A stretch of DNA of 64,000 nt from Castellaniella sp. (GTDB lineage Bacteria; Pseudomonadota; Gammaproteobacteria; Burkholderiales; Burkholderiaceae_B), in NCBI RefSeq assembly GCF_034675845.1, contig NZ_JAUCCU010000001.1, forward strand, positions 1,612,001-1,676,000. The letters run 5' to 3'. The translations under genes and the position numbers were made by a program. Positions 8,828-16,331 of this stretch are shown in pieces. The notes under the pieces are model-generated. The model saw only the letters and a list, made by a program, of their open reading frames with translations. It had not been told where the DNA came from and searched no databases. Positions within the stretch are counted from its first letter, which is position 1; every line of letters starts with the position of its first letter.

Positions 8828-8955
8828 GATCTGTTTCCTGTGTGTGATGAAAATGGATGGAATATCCGCACAGCAAAGTTGCGCGGACAGGGGATTGAGT
8901 ACCCCTGGATTATGCCTTGTTGATGCAGGACAGGTCGCAACCCGGCGTGCGGCGG

Positions 8956-10074
8956 TCAGCGGGGGTGTTGCAGGCGGTGCAGCACTTCGTCGGCGATGGC
9001 CAGGCAGGCGGTCAGGCCGGGGGATTCGATGCCGTACAGATTGATCAGGCCGGGTATCTGGTGGCTACGGGCGTCCTGGATGATGAAGTCGGCATCCGGG
9101 CCATTGGGCTGGGCCAGTTTCGGGCGGATGCCAGCGTAGCTGGGGTGTAGGGCCTGATCGGGCAGCGCGGGCCAGTATTGGCGGATGGCGGCGTAGAAAC
9201 CATCTGCTCGGGTGGGGTCGACGTCGTAGGCTATGTGATCGACCCATTCGACATCCGGGCCGAATCGGGCCTGTCCGGCCAGGTCCAGCGTCAGGTGGAC
9301 GCCCAGCCCACCGGGCTGGGGCACGGGGTAGATCAGGTGGGAAAACGGGGTCTTGCCGGTCAGGGCGTAGTAGCTGCCTTTGGCGTAGCGCAGGCCGGGG
9401 ATGCTGGCGGGGGCGACGTCCTGAATGCTGGCGGCCACGGCCTGGGCCTGCAGGCCGGCGCAGTTGATGACGTGGCGGGCGATGATTTCTGTTGGGTCGC
9501 TGCCGCCGATGCGCAACAAAATGCCTGCTGGGCTGCCAGTGACCTTGCCGCCCAGCAGCGGGGATCGCAGCACCAACAGGCCGCCGGCGGATTCCAGGTC
9601 GCCTTGCAAGGCCAGCATCAGGCCGTGGCTGTCGATGATGCCGGTGTCCGGTGAATGCAGGGCAGCCGTGCAGCGCAGGGCGGGTTCCAGCGCTTGGGCT
9701 TGCTGCTGGTCCAGCAAGTGCAGGTGTTGGACACCGTTGGCGTGAGCCGCCGCGCGAATGCGCTGCAGGGCGTCCAACTGGCTGGAATCAGTGGCCACAA
9801 TGAGTTTGCCGCAGCGCTGGTGGGCGATGCCATGGGTAGCGCAATAGGCGTATAGCGCTTGGCGGCCCTGCACACACAGCCTGGCTTTCAGTGAACCCTG
9901 CGGGTAATACAGGCCAGCGTGGATCACCTCGCTATTACGCGAACTGGTGCCGCTGCCGATGGTGGATTCGGCCTCGATGACCAACGTGTCCAGCCCGGTC
10001 TGGGCGCAGGCCCGTGCCACTGCCAGGCCGACCACACCCGCACCGATCACGACACAGTCAATGATATCCGTCAT
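8956..10074 (-). CDS. FAD-dependent oxidoreductase, DAO family, LhgO-like
   Basis: 372 residues. The N-terminal dinucleotide-binding motif VVIGAGVVGLAVA is followed by SSRNSEVIHAGLYYPQGSLK, the signature region shared with L-2-hydroxyglutarate oxidase LhgO and related alpha-hydroxy- or amino-acid oxidases. The C-terminus has YAGIRPKL and NLYGIESPGLTACLAIA, which close the FAD site. It likely oxidises a small 2-hydroxy acid and hands electrons to the respiratory chain. No neighbour identifies the substrate, so LhgO itself is only the nearest recognised relative. Confidence 0.8.
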   Translation of the reverse strand: MTDIIDCVVIGAGVVGLAVARACAQTGLDTLVIEAESTIGSGTSSRNSEVIHAGLYYPQGSLKARLCVQGRQALYAYCATHGIAHQRCGKLIVATDSSQLDALQRIRAAAHANGVQHLHLLDQQQAQALEPALRCTAALHSPDTGIIDSHGLMLALQGDLESAGGLLVLRSPLLGGKVTGSPAGILLRIGGSDPTEIIARHVINCAGLQAQAVAASIQDVAPASIPGLRYAKGSYYALTGKTPFSHLIYPVPQPGGLGVHLTLDLAGQARFGPDVEWVDHIAYDVDPTRADGFYAAIRQYWPALPDQALHPSYAGIRPKLAQPNGPDADFIIQDARSHQIPGLINLYGIESPGLTACLAIADEVLHRLQHPR

Positions 10075-10140
10075 GGGAGCTTCATGTTTGAAAGAGAATC
10101 CAGTCTACCTATTTTTCAGTGTCGGGATTGGGAGCACGAT

Positions 10141-10185
10141 ATGGGGTCAGACACCATTGTTTTTGAAAATGGTGTCTGACCCCAT
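10141..10185. repeat. REP-like palindrome, GGGGTCAGAC type, copy 1
   Basis: Perfect 18-bp arms (ATGGGGTCAGACACCATT and its complement) flank a 9-base loop. The core matches the copy at 10771-10844, so this is a dispersed element rather than a gene-specific terminator. It lies between the oxidoreductase start and ohrR. Confidence 0.85.
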
Positions 10186-10205
10186 TGTTTTTTTGATGTC
10201 GTATA

Positions 10206-10227
10206 AATTAATAGCTTGCTATTTAAT
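10206..10227. promoter_or_regulatory. Candidate OhrR operator
   Basis: AATTAATAGC-TT-GCTATTTAAT is an inverted repeat matching at 8 of 10 arm positions (AATAGC/GCTATT perfect), in an AT-rich patch ending 8-23 bp before the possible ohrR starts. Position and shape suit autorepression by a MarR-type dimer; binding is inferred. Confidence 0.5.
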
Positions 10228-10250
10228 CGTACGCTATGTACCATGAAGCT

Positions 10251-10745
10251 ATGAACCGCAAAGACCAATCCTCAACCGATCCGCAGTCCGCCGCACTGAC
10301 GCTGGATGCGCAACTGTGCTTTGCGCTGTATTCGGCGCAGTTGGCCATGAACAAGGTATATCGACATTATCTGGCTGACCTGGGGCTGACTTATCCGCAG
10401 TATCTGGTGATGCTGGTGTTGTGGGAACACGATGGCCTGACGGTGTCGGCGCTGGGGCAGCATCTATATCTGGATTCGGCCACGCTGACGCCATTGTTGA
10501 AGCGCTTGCAGGGTCTGGGTCTGTTGCAGCGTGACCGTGCTCAGGCCGACCAGCGTCAGGTGCTGATCAGCCTGACCGATGCCGGACGGGCATTACGCCG
10601 ACAGGCGCAGTCTGTGCCCCAGGGTGTGCTGTGCGCTACAGGCTGTACGCCGGATCAGATCCAGGGCCTGAAGGCCCAATTGGAAGCTTTGCGGGCGCGT
10701 TTGCAAATGATGCCGACAGGATCAAGCCAGGAATCAGGACAATAA
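10251..10745 (+). CDS. ohrR: Organic hydroperoxide-sensing repressor, OhrR (MarR family)
   Basis: 164 residues from ATG 10251; an in-frame ATG at 10236 is also possible and neither has a clear ribosome-binding site. LDAQLCFALYS carries the conserved reactive Cys of OhrR. The winged helix follows (LTYPQYLVMLVLWEHDGLTVSALG, LDSATLTPLLKRLQ, QRDRAQADQRQVLISLTDAG). On peroxide oxidation the repressor should release DNA and free ohr. The ohr gene lies 168 bp downstream on the same strand, with a palindromic repeat between them. Confidence 0.92.
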   Translation: MNRKDQSSTDPQSAALTLDAQLCFALYSAQLAMNKVYRHYLADLGLTYPQYLVMLVLWEHDGLTVSALGQHLYLDSATLTPLLKRLQGLGLLQRDRAQADQRQVLISLTDAGRALRRQAQSVPQGVLCATGCTPDQIQGLKAQLEALRARLQMMPTGSSQESGQ

Positions 10746-10770
10746 GCGTCAATCATAAAGGGGCAACATA

Positions 10771-10844
10771 ATGGGGTCAGACTCCATTTTTGGAAAACAG
10801 GAAAAATGGAGTCTGACCCCATTAACCTGGAGTCTGACCCCATT
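10771..10844. repeat. REP-like palindrome, GGGGTCAGAC type, copy 2 with an extra arm
   Basis: ATGGGGTCAGACTCCATTTTT pairs with its complement 10 bases on, and a third arm GGAGTCTGACCCCATT (10829-10844) follows directly. The core is the same as at 10141-10185 except AC-ACC versus AC-TCC. It fills the gap between ohrR and ohr and could attenuate read-through. Confidence 0.85.
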
Positions 10845-10913
10845 AAAACCATTAAAAGTCGCCGTTAGTGGTGCCGGGGCTTTCTCTTTAACTGCACCAC
10901 CAGGAGTCCAATC

Positions 10914-11339
10914 ATGACCGTTGAAAACGTACTTTATACCGCCCATGCTACTGCCACGGGTGGCCGTGATGGCAGTGCCAAATCCTCGGATGGCCGCCTG
11001 GAAGTCAAACTGTCCGTGCCCAAGGAAATCGGCGGTGATGCCGGCCCAGGCACAAACCCTGAACAGCTGTTTGCTGCTGGTTATTCGGCCTGCTTTCTGG
11101 GCGCGCTGAAGTTGGTGGCCGGTCAGGAAAAAGTCTCTTTGCCGGATAGCACTCAGGTTGCTGGTTCCGTGGGTATCGGCCCCATCCCCACGGGTTTTGG
11201 GCTGGCGGTGGAACTGAAAATCTCCGCCCCAGGCGTGGATCATGCAACGCTGCAGGGTCTGGTTCAGAAGGCAAACATTGTGTGCCCGTACTCAAACGCT
11301 ACCCAAAATAACATCAAGGTCACGCTGACCGTTCAGTAA
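10914..11339 (+). CDS. ohr: Organic hydroperoxide resistance protein Ohr
   Basis: 141 residues, typical length, with AGGAG before ATG 10914. It is a thiol peroxidase that reduces fatty-acid and alkyl hydroperoxides. The two catalytic cysteines are visible in AAGYSACFLGAL (peroxidatic) and NIVCPYSNAT (resolving), and the N-terminus has the family-typical LYTAHATATGGRDG. It pairs with ohrR upstream. Confidence 0.97.
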   Translation: MTVENVLYTAHATATGGRDGSAKSSDGRLEVKLSVPKEIGGDAGPGTNPEQLFAAGYSACFLGALKLVAGQEKVSLPDSTQVAGSVGIGPIPTGFGLAVELKISAPGVDHATLQGLVQKANIVCPYSNATQNNIKVTLTVQ

Positions 11340-11403
11340 TTGATGTTTTTCCAACCCGGATCTATCTGATCTGGGTCATATACCGGCACGACCAGTGTGG
11401 GTA

Positions 11404-11436
11404 TGATCTCCGTGAGTGTCCTGTTCACGGAGATCA
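11404..11436 (+). promoter_or_regulatory. Hairpin sequestering the ribosome-binding site of the NarK-like gene
   Basis: TGATCTCCGTGA and TCACGGAGATCA form a perfect 12-bp stem around a 9-base loop. The right arm contains the GGAG that serves ATG 11439, so the folded leader would block initiation. No U-tract follows, which argues against a plain terminator. Confidence 0.6.
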
Positions 11437-11438
11437 CC

Positions 11439-12704
11439 ATGCCATCTGCCGACAATACGCAGCCTGCTTCGCGGCAGGCGTTGTCCGTGCTGTTTTCCAG
11501 CACGTTTGCCTTCACGATTTGTTTTGCCATCTGGACCATGTTTTCGGTGCTGGGCGTGCCCCTCAAGGCCGAACTCAGCCTAAGCGAAACGCAATTCGGC
11601 CTGCTGATCGCCACACCAGTGCTCACGGGGTCGTTGATTCGAGTGCCGCTGGGCATGTTGACGGATCGGTTCGGGGGGCGGATCGTTTTTCTCCTGGTCC
11701 TGCTGATCTGTATCCTGCCGCTATATATGATGGCGTATGCGACAACGTATACGCAGTTTTTGGTTCTGGCCCTGTTCGTGGGCCTGGCGGGTGGCACGTT
11801 CTCGGTGGGGACGCCTTATGTGGCGCGCTGGTTTGCGCCGCAGCGGCGCGGCTTTGCCATGGGGGTGTTTGGCGCGGGTAATTCGGGCTCGGCTCTGAAC
11901 ATGTTTGTGGCGCCGCTGATTATCGGTGCTTTTGGCTGGGCGATGCTGCCGCAGGTATATGCGGCGTTGATGCTGGGCACGGCAATTTTGTTCTGGTTGT
12001 TCAGTCATACCGACCCTGCGCACCGGGTGCCATCGAATGTGGGGATCATGCAGCAACTCAGTGTGCTGAAAGACCCGCGCGTGTGGCGTTATTGCCAATA
12101 TTATTCGGTGGTGTTCGGCGGCTATGTGGCGCTGGCGCTATGGATCACGAAATACTATGTGTCCGAGTATGGCTTTGATCTGACGCTGGCCGCATTCCTG
12201 GCAATGATTTTTTCTTTGCCAGGGGGGGTGTTGCGGGCGCTGGGTGGCTGGTTCTCAGACCGGTTCGGGGCATACACCGTCACCTGGTGGGTGATGTGGG
12301 TGTGTTGGGTGTGCTTCTTTATTCTCTCCTATCCGCAGACCCAGATGACGATTCAGACGCTGAATGGTCCCCTGTCGCTGAACATCGGGTTGAATCCGGT
12401 GGTATTCACCGGTCTGTTGTTCATCGTGGGCGTCGCGATGGCGATTGGCAAGGCCTCGGTCTTCAAATTCATCAGCGATGATTATTCGGACAATATCGGT
12501 GCGGTGTCCGGGGTGGTCGGATTGGCCGGCGGCCTGGGCGGGTTTATCCTGCCGATCATGTTTGGTGCGCTGCTGGATCTGACCGGGGTGTATTCCAGTG
12601 CCTTCATGCTGCTGTACGGATCGGTATGTGTGTCGCTGATTTTCATGCATTATTCGTATCGGCATGATCCGCGAGCGGGGACAGAACTGGTGGAGCCCAG
12701 CTGA
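11439..12704 (+). CDS. MFS transporter, nitrate/nitrite porter (NarK-like)
   Basis: 421 residues with about 12 membrane helices. ATG 11439 has GGAG 7 bases upstream. The MFS loop motif appears as GMLTDRFGGR and again as GGWFSDRFGAY, and GVFGAGNSGSALNMFVAPL resembles the Gly/Ser/Asn-rich signature of NNP transporters. Substrate is probably nitrate, nitrite or a similar small anion. No nitrate reductase gene is near, so this rests on family resemblance. The leader can fold over its start site. Confidence 0.82.
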   Translation: MPSADNTQPASRQALSVLFSSTFAFTICFAIWTMFSVLGVPLKAELSLSETQFGLLIATPVLTGSLIRVPLGMLTDRFGGRIVFLLVLLICILPLYMMAYATTYTQFLVLALFVGLAGGTFSVGTPYVARWFAPQRRGFAMGVFGAGNSGSALNMFVAPLIIGAFGWAMLPQVYAALMLGTAILFWLFSHTDPAHRVPSNVGIMQQLSVLKDPRVWRYCQYYSVVFGGYVALALWITKYYVSEYGFDLTLAAFLAMIFSLPGGVLRALGGWFSDRFGAYTVTWWVMWVCWVCFFILSYPQTQMTIQTLNGPLSLNIGLNPVVFTGLLFIVGVAMAIGKASVFKFISDDYSDNIGAVSGVVGLAGGLGGFILPIMFGALLDLTGVYSSAFMLLYGSVCVSLIFMHYSYRHDPRAGTELVEPS

Positions 12705-12730
12705 TATTATCGGTGAGTCTTGTTCGACAA

Positions 12731-12755
12731 AAAGCAGCCTGTGGGCTGCTTTTTT
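12731..12755 (+). terminator. Rho-independent terminator after the NarK-like gene
   Basis: AAAGCAGCC and GGCTGCTTT form a 9-bp stem with a 4-base loop, running into a T-tract, 27 bp after the stop codon. Confidence 0.85.
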
Positions 12756-12786
12756 GTGCCTTGCAAGGCGCTCGGATAATCCTGGC

Positions 12787-12814
12787 AAAAGACAGCCCGC
12801 AGGGGCTGTCTTTT
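12787..12814 (-). terminator. Terminator of the HMA protein gene
   Basis: AAAAGACAGCCC and GGGCTGTCTTTT form a 12-bp symmetrical stem 9 bp beyond the minus-strand stop at 12823. A/T ends on both sides let it act in both directions. Confidence 0.8.
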
Positions 12815-12822
12815 GTCCGGAA

Positions 12823-13107
12823 TTATCCCCCGCAGCCGCCGCAGCAGTTGCCGTCTTCGCCGTGGACGGGCTTCAGGGCTTCGTAGCCGGCGTCGGCGAC
12901 GGCGACCTGGATGCGCTGAACGGAGAGCTGAGCGGTATCGAAGGTGATGGTGGTGTTTTCATCCGCCAATGACACGCTGGCCTGGGTGACGCCGGGCAAG
13001 GCGGACAGGACTTGGTCGAGTTTGTCGGCGCAGGCTGGGCTGTGCAGGCCGACCAGGCGCATGGTGGCGGTTTTTTGGGATGAGCGTTTCAGGGTTTCGG
13101 CTTGCAT
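12823..13107 (-). CDS. HMA-like metal-binding protein with altered CxxC
   Basis: 94 residues, GAGGA before ATG 13107. It has the small HMA fold of copper chaperones (MRLVGLHSPACADKLDQVL, LPGVTQASVSLADENTTITF, IQVAVADAGYEAL). The canonical GMxCxxC loop here reads GLHSPAC, so the first metal-binding Cys is Ser. A compensating cluster, NCCGGCGG, ends the protein. It probably binds a soft metal through the tail. A CopZ-like role is possible but not shown. Confidence 0.75.
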   Translation of the reverse strand: MQAETLKRSSQKTATMRLVGLHSPACADKLDQVLSALPGVTQASVSLADENTTITFDTAQLSVQRIQVAVADAGYEALKPVHGEDGNCCGGCGG

Positions 13108-13229
13108 AGGTCCTCGCGAACAGGGCAGTAGCCCTGGGTAGGGCGGTTTGTAGATGACTTTTAAATATACCTTAAGATTCGCCTAGTATAGCAGTGCTGG
13201 ATTTTTTTGAATATGTTTTTGAGTTTTTA

Positions 13230-14363
13230 ATGTCACCATCCCCTGTGCGCCGCATCGCCCATCTGGATATGGATGCGTTTTTCGCCTCCGTCGAGTTGCT
13301 GCGCTATCCGGAATTGCGCGGGCTGCCGGTGGTGATCGGCGGGCGCGGCCCTCGGCCTGAAAACGGGGTGTATGCCCGCTTGCGAGATTATGTGGGGCGT
13401 GGGGTGATCACGACGGCAACTTACGAGGCGCGGGCCTTGGGGGTGCATTCGGCCATGGGCATGATGAAGGGCGCCCGGCTGGCGCCGGATGCGATTTTAT
13501 TGCCGGTGGACTTTGTGGCGTACCGGGATTATTCGCGTCGCTTCAAGGCGGCGGTGGCGGCGATTGCCCCACAGATCGAGGATCGGGGCATTGATGAAAT
13601 CTATATCGATTTAAGCGCGCTGCCCGAGGATTCCGCCACACTGGCGCGGCGCTTGAAGGATGCGGTAAAGACGGCGACGGGGCTGGTGTGTTCGGTGGGG
13701 ATTTCACCGAACAAGCTGCTGTCCAAGATCGCCTCGGATCTGGACAAGCCCGATGGCATCACCCTGATCGGGCCGGGGGATCTGCAGCGGCGCATTTGGC
13801 CGCTGCCGGTATCCAAGGTCAATGGCATCGGTCCCAAAGCCACGCGCCATCTGCAGCAAATGGGGATCGAGACGATTGCCCAGTTGGCCGGTGCGGCGCC
13901 GGATCAGTTGCAGGCAGCGTTTGGGCTGGGGATGGCGCGTTGGCTATTGGATGTGGCGCATGGTATTGATGAACGGCCGTTGGTCACGGAGTCCGAGCCG
14001 CGTTCGATCAGCCGGGAAACCACCTTCGAGCGCGACCTGCACGTGGTGCGGGATCGGGCGGAGTTGTCCGTGATTTTTCGGCGCTTATGCGAACAACTGG
14101 CCGAGGATTTGCGGCGCAAGCAGGTGCGCGGGGCTACCATCGGGATCAAGATCCGGTTCGATGACTTTCGCATCGTGACCCGCGACCTGACCCTGCACGA
14201 GGCCGTGGGGGATGCTGATGCCATACACCGGGCCGCCGGGCAGTGCCTGAAGCGGGTGACCCTGGATCGGCGTCTGCGTTTGCTGGGGGTGCGGGCCAGC
14301 AAGCTGGAATCCGTGGATAAACCAGGGGCCGAGGCACACCCGGTGCAATTACCGCTTTGCTGA
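13230..14363 (+). CDS. dinB: DNA polymerase IV (Y-family translesion polymerase)
   Basis: 377 residues from ATG 13230; an upstream in-frame ATG at 13194 would add a poor 12-residue leader. Catalytic acidic residues lie in HLDMDAFFASVE and RGIDEIYIDLS; CSVGISPNKLLSKIASDLDKPDG and the helix-hairpin-helix VNGIGPKATRHLQQMG are characteristic. It synthesises across lesions with low fidelity. The C-terminus lacks a clear QLxLF clamp-binding motif, but VQLPLC at the end is similar. No LexA box was found upstream. Confidence 0.95.
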   Translation: MSPSPVRRIAHLDMDAFFASVELLRYPELRGLPVVIGGRGPRPENGVYARLRDYVGRGVITTATYEARALGVHSAMGMMKGARLAPDAILLPVDFVAYRDYSRRFKAAVAAIAPQIEDRGIDEIYIDLSALPEDSATLARRLKDAVKTATGLVCSVGISPNKLLSKIASDLDKPDGITLIGPGDLQRRIWPLPVSKVNGIGPKATRHLQQMGIETIAQLAGAAPDQLQAAFGLGMARWLLDVAHGIDERPLVTESEPRSISRETTFERDLHVVRDRAELSVIFRRLCEQLAEDLRRKQVRGATIGIKIRFDDFRIVTRDLTLHEAVGDADAIHRAAGQCLKRVTLDRRLRLLGVRASKLESVDKPGAEAHPVQLPLC

Positions 14364-14407
14364 GTTTCCCCAGGGCTTGAGCATCGCCGATACGCCCAGC
14401 GCCAAGG

Positions 14408-15280
14408 CTAGAAATCAAATTCCGCCTGGATGGGGTCGCCGACCTGCAGCCAGCGTTCGCCGTCGGGCATGGCGGCGATGGCGTTCATGCCAAACAGCAC
14501 GCCGTCCTCGAATTGACGGTGCCGGGCCAGGGTCTGACCGGGTTCGGCGGCGGTCAGCCCAGTGCGGGGATCGACATTGGGGATGGGGCAGCGGGCGCAG
14601 GCCTTGACGAAGGCAAAGCCGATGTCGCCGGTGTGAAACCCCGCCAGGTGGTCTTCGTCGTAGGATTCCAGCCCCTGCAGCACGATATTCGGGCGAAAGC
14701 GAATCATGTCGACTGCGGCATGGCCCCCATCAGTCAACTGCTGGTTCAGTTCTTCCAATGAATGCTGGTTGGTGACCAGAAACGGGAAGCCGTCGGCAAA
14801 GGCAAAGGCGTGGCGGTCCACTGGCAGAAACGACTGCGGCCAGTCGGGGTGGGTCTGAATCCAGTGCGTCATGTGGCGCATGCTGGCCAGGCGGTGGGCC
14901 TGAGGGTGGACGTGCAGCAGGCGGCAAGGCGTGTCCAGAAATGCACTAAGCCATTGGGCCACCGCATCGCCCTGGTCGGCCCCGATGGTGGGCGTGCCCC
15001 AGATGCTGACCGTCACCGGGGGCTGGTCGTCGCCGATGATGGGGACAAAGCAGTCTGCCTGACCAGGAGCCTTCAGCCCTAAGCCATCGGCCTGGGGTCT
15101 GGGCTGAATCAGCACCATGCGCGGGTGCAGGCGCTGGCTCATGAACTGGCCTTGGGCGTTCACGATCAGCCAGTGGCGGTCGAATTCCAAGCCGGCACTG
15201 TCGATGCGGATGCGCTGGTGTTTGATGCCTGCGCAGGATTTGACGGGGTAGCTGTACAGGCTGTGAATAGTCGGCGGCAT
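14408..15280 (-). CDS. MOSC-domain protein, YcbX-like
   Basis: 290 residues. An N-terminal MOSC beta-barrel region (LYSYPVKSCAGIKHQRI, EFDRHWLIVNAQGQFMSQR) precedes a MOSC domain with the conserved Cys segment FVKACARCPIPNVDP that binds molybdenum cofactor. E. coli YcbX and mitochondrial mARC relatives reduce N-hydroxylated compounds. The C-terminal ferredoxin domain of YcbX is absent at this length, so an external electron donor is needed. Confidence 0.85.
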   Translation of the reverse strand: MPPTIHSLYSYPVKSCAGIKHQRIRIDSAGLEFDRHWLIVNAQGQFMSQRLHPRMVLIQPRPQADGLGLKAPGQADCFVPIIGDDQPPVTVSIWGTPTIGADQGDAVAQWLSAFLDTPCRLLHVHPQAHRLASMRHMTHWIQTHPDWPQSFLPVDRHAFAFADGFPFLVTNQHSLEELNQQLTDGGHAAVDMIRFRPNIVLQGLESYDEDHLAGFHTGDIGFAFVKACARCPIPNVDPRTGLTAAEPGQTLARHRQFEDGVLFGMNAIAAMPDGERWLQVGDPIQAEFDF

Positions 15281-15383
15281 AGGCTAAATGGTTTTTGCGA
15301 TCAAACCGTTATTCTAAGCGGAGCTTTTAACGTAGCATGTCTGCTTTATGCTGCGCCGCACGCGCCTGGAACCCGGAGTTTTC

Positions 15384-16277
15384 ATGCCGTTTAAAGATGT
15401 GGTGGCCGCCCTGATCGTGATTGTGGTCTGGGGGGCAAATTTCGTGGTGATCAAGTTCGGGGTGGATGAGGTCCCCCCGATGTTGTTGGGGGCTTTACGG
15501 TTCTTTTTTGTGGCGTTTCCAGCGGTGTTTTTCGTGCCGCGCCCGGCGGTGTCCTGGCGTTATGTGGTGGGGTATGCGGCCACGATCAGCCTGGGGCAGT
15601 TTGTGTGTCTGTTTCTGGCCATTTATCTGGGGATGCCCGCCGGGCTGGCGTCGCTGGTGTTGCAGGCGCAGGCTTTTTTTACCGTGGCGATTGCCGCCCT
15701 GGTGCTGCACGAGGCCATCCGCCTGCACCATGTGCTGGGGATCGGCTTGGCGATTGCCGGGCTGGTGCTGCTGGATGCGGGGGCGGATTCCACCGTGGTG
15801 CCGCTGCTGGGGTTTGTGCTGACCCTGCTGTCGGCCTTTAGCTGGGCCTGCGGCAATATCGTGCTGAAATGCGCAGGCCAGGTGCGCATGCTGTCGATGG
15901 TGGTCTGGGGGGCATTGTTGCCGCCTATCCCGTTTTTATTGCTGTCGGTCACCTTCGAAGGCTCGGACTTGATGCTGGATACTTTGCTGAATCTCAGTTG
16001 GCGGGCGATTGCCGTGGTGGCGTATTTATCGGGGGTGGCGACGCTGGTGGGCTATGTGCTGTGGGGGCGTTTGCTGTCGCGCCATCCGGTGGCGCGGATT
16101 GCGCCCCTCAGCCTGCTGATTCCGGTGGTGGGCTTGTTGTGCGCCGATTGGGTGCTGGATGAAAAGCTGGGGATGTGGCAGTGGGTGGGGGGCGCTGTGG
16201 TGCTGATCGGACTGGCGGTCAATCTGTTTGGCGCCCGCTGGCTGTCCCGCCTGCGAAACCAGGCGCAAGCAACCTAA
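15384..16277 (+). CDS. eamA: DMT-family exporter EamA
   Basis: 297 residues with about 10 membrane helices. ATG 15384 has GGAG six bases upstream, better than ATG 15348. The sequence closely follows E. coli EamA along its length (VVWGANFVVIKFGVDEVPP, FGMPAGLASLVLQAQAFFT-like block, FSWACGNIVLK, APLSLLIPVVGL). EamA exports cysteine and O-acetylserine. Whether the substrate is conserved here is inferred from similarity alone. Confidence 0.85.
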   Translation: MPFKDVVAALIVIVVWGANFVVIKFGVDEVPPMLLGALRFFFVAFPAVFFVPRPAVSWRYVVGYAATISLGQFVCLFLAIYLGMPAGLASLVLQAQAFFTVAIAALVLHEAIRLHHVLGIGLAIAGLVLLDAGADSTVVPLLGFVLTLLSAFSWACGNIVLKCAGQVRMLSMVVWGALLPPIPFLLLSVTFEGSDLMLDTLLNLSWRAIAVVAYLSGVATLVGYVLWGRLLSRHPVARIAPLSLLIPVVGLLCADWVLDEKLGMWQWVGGAVVLIGLAVNLFGARWLSRLRNQAQAT

Positions 16278-16331
16278 AATAGGAACTTTAGTGCGGCGTG
16301 CCGCGTGGCTTGTCTTGATTGGAATGTACTC

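Noticed and set aside
10771..10844. Ordinary terminator of ohrR
   Set aside because: The same core occurs upstream of ohrR and the element has a third arm, so a dispersed repeat explains it better, although it could also stop transcription.
13194..13229. Upstream start of dinB
   Set aside because: It would add a 12-residue Phe/Leu-rich leader absent from the family; ATG 13230 gives the normal N-terminus.
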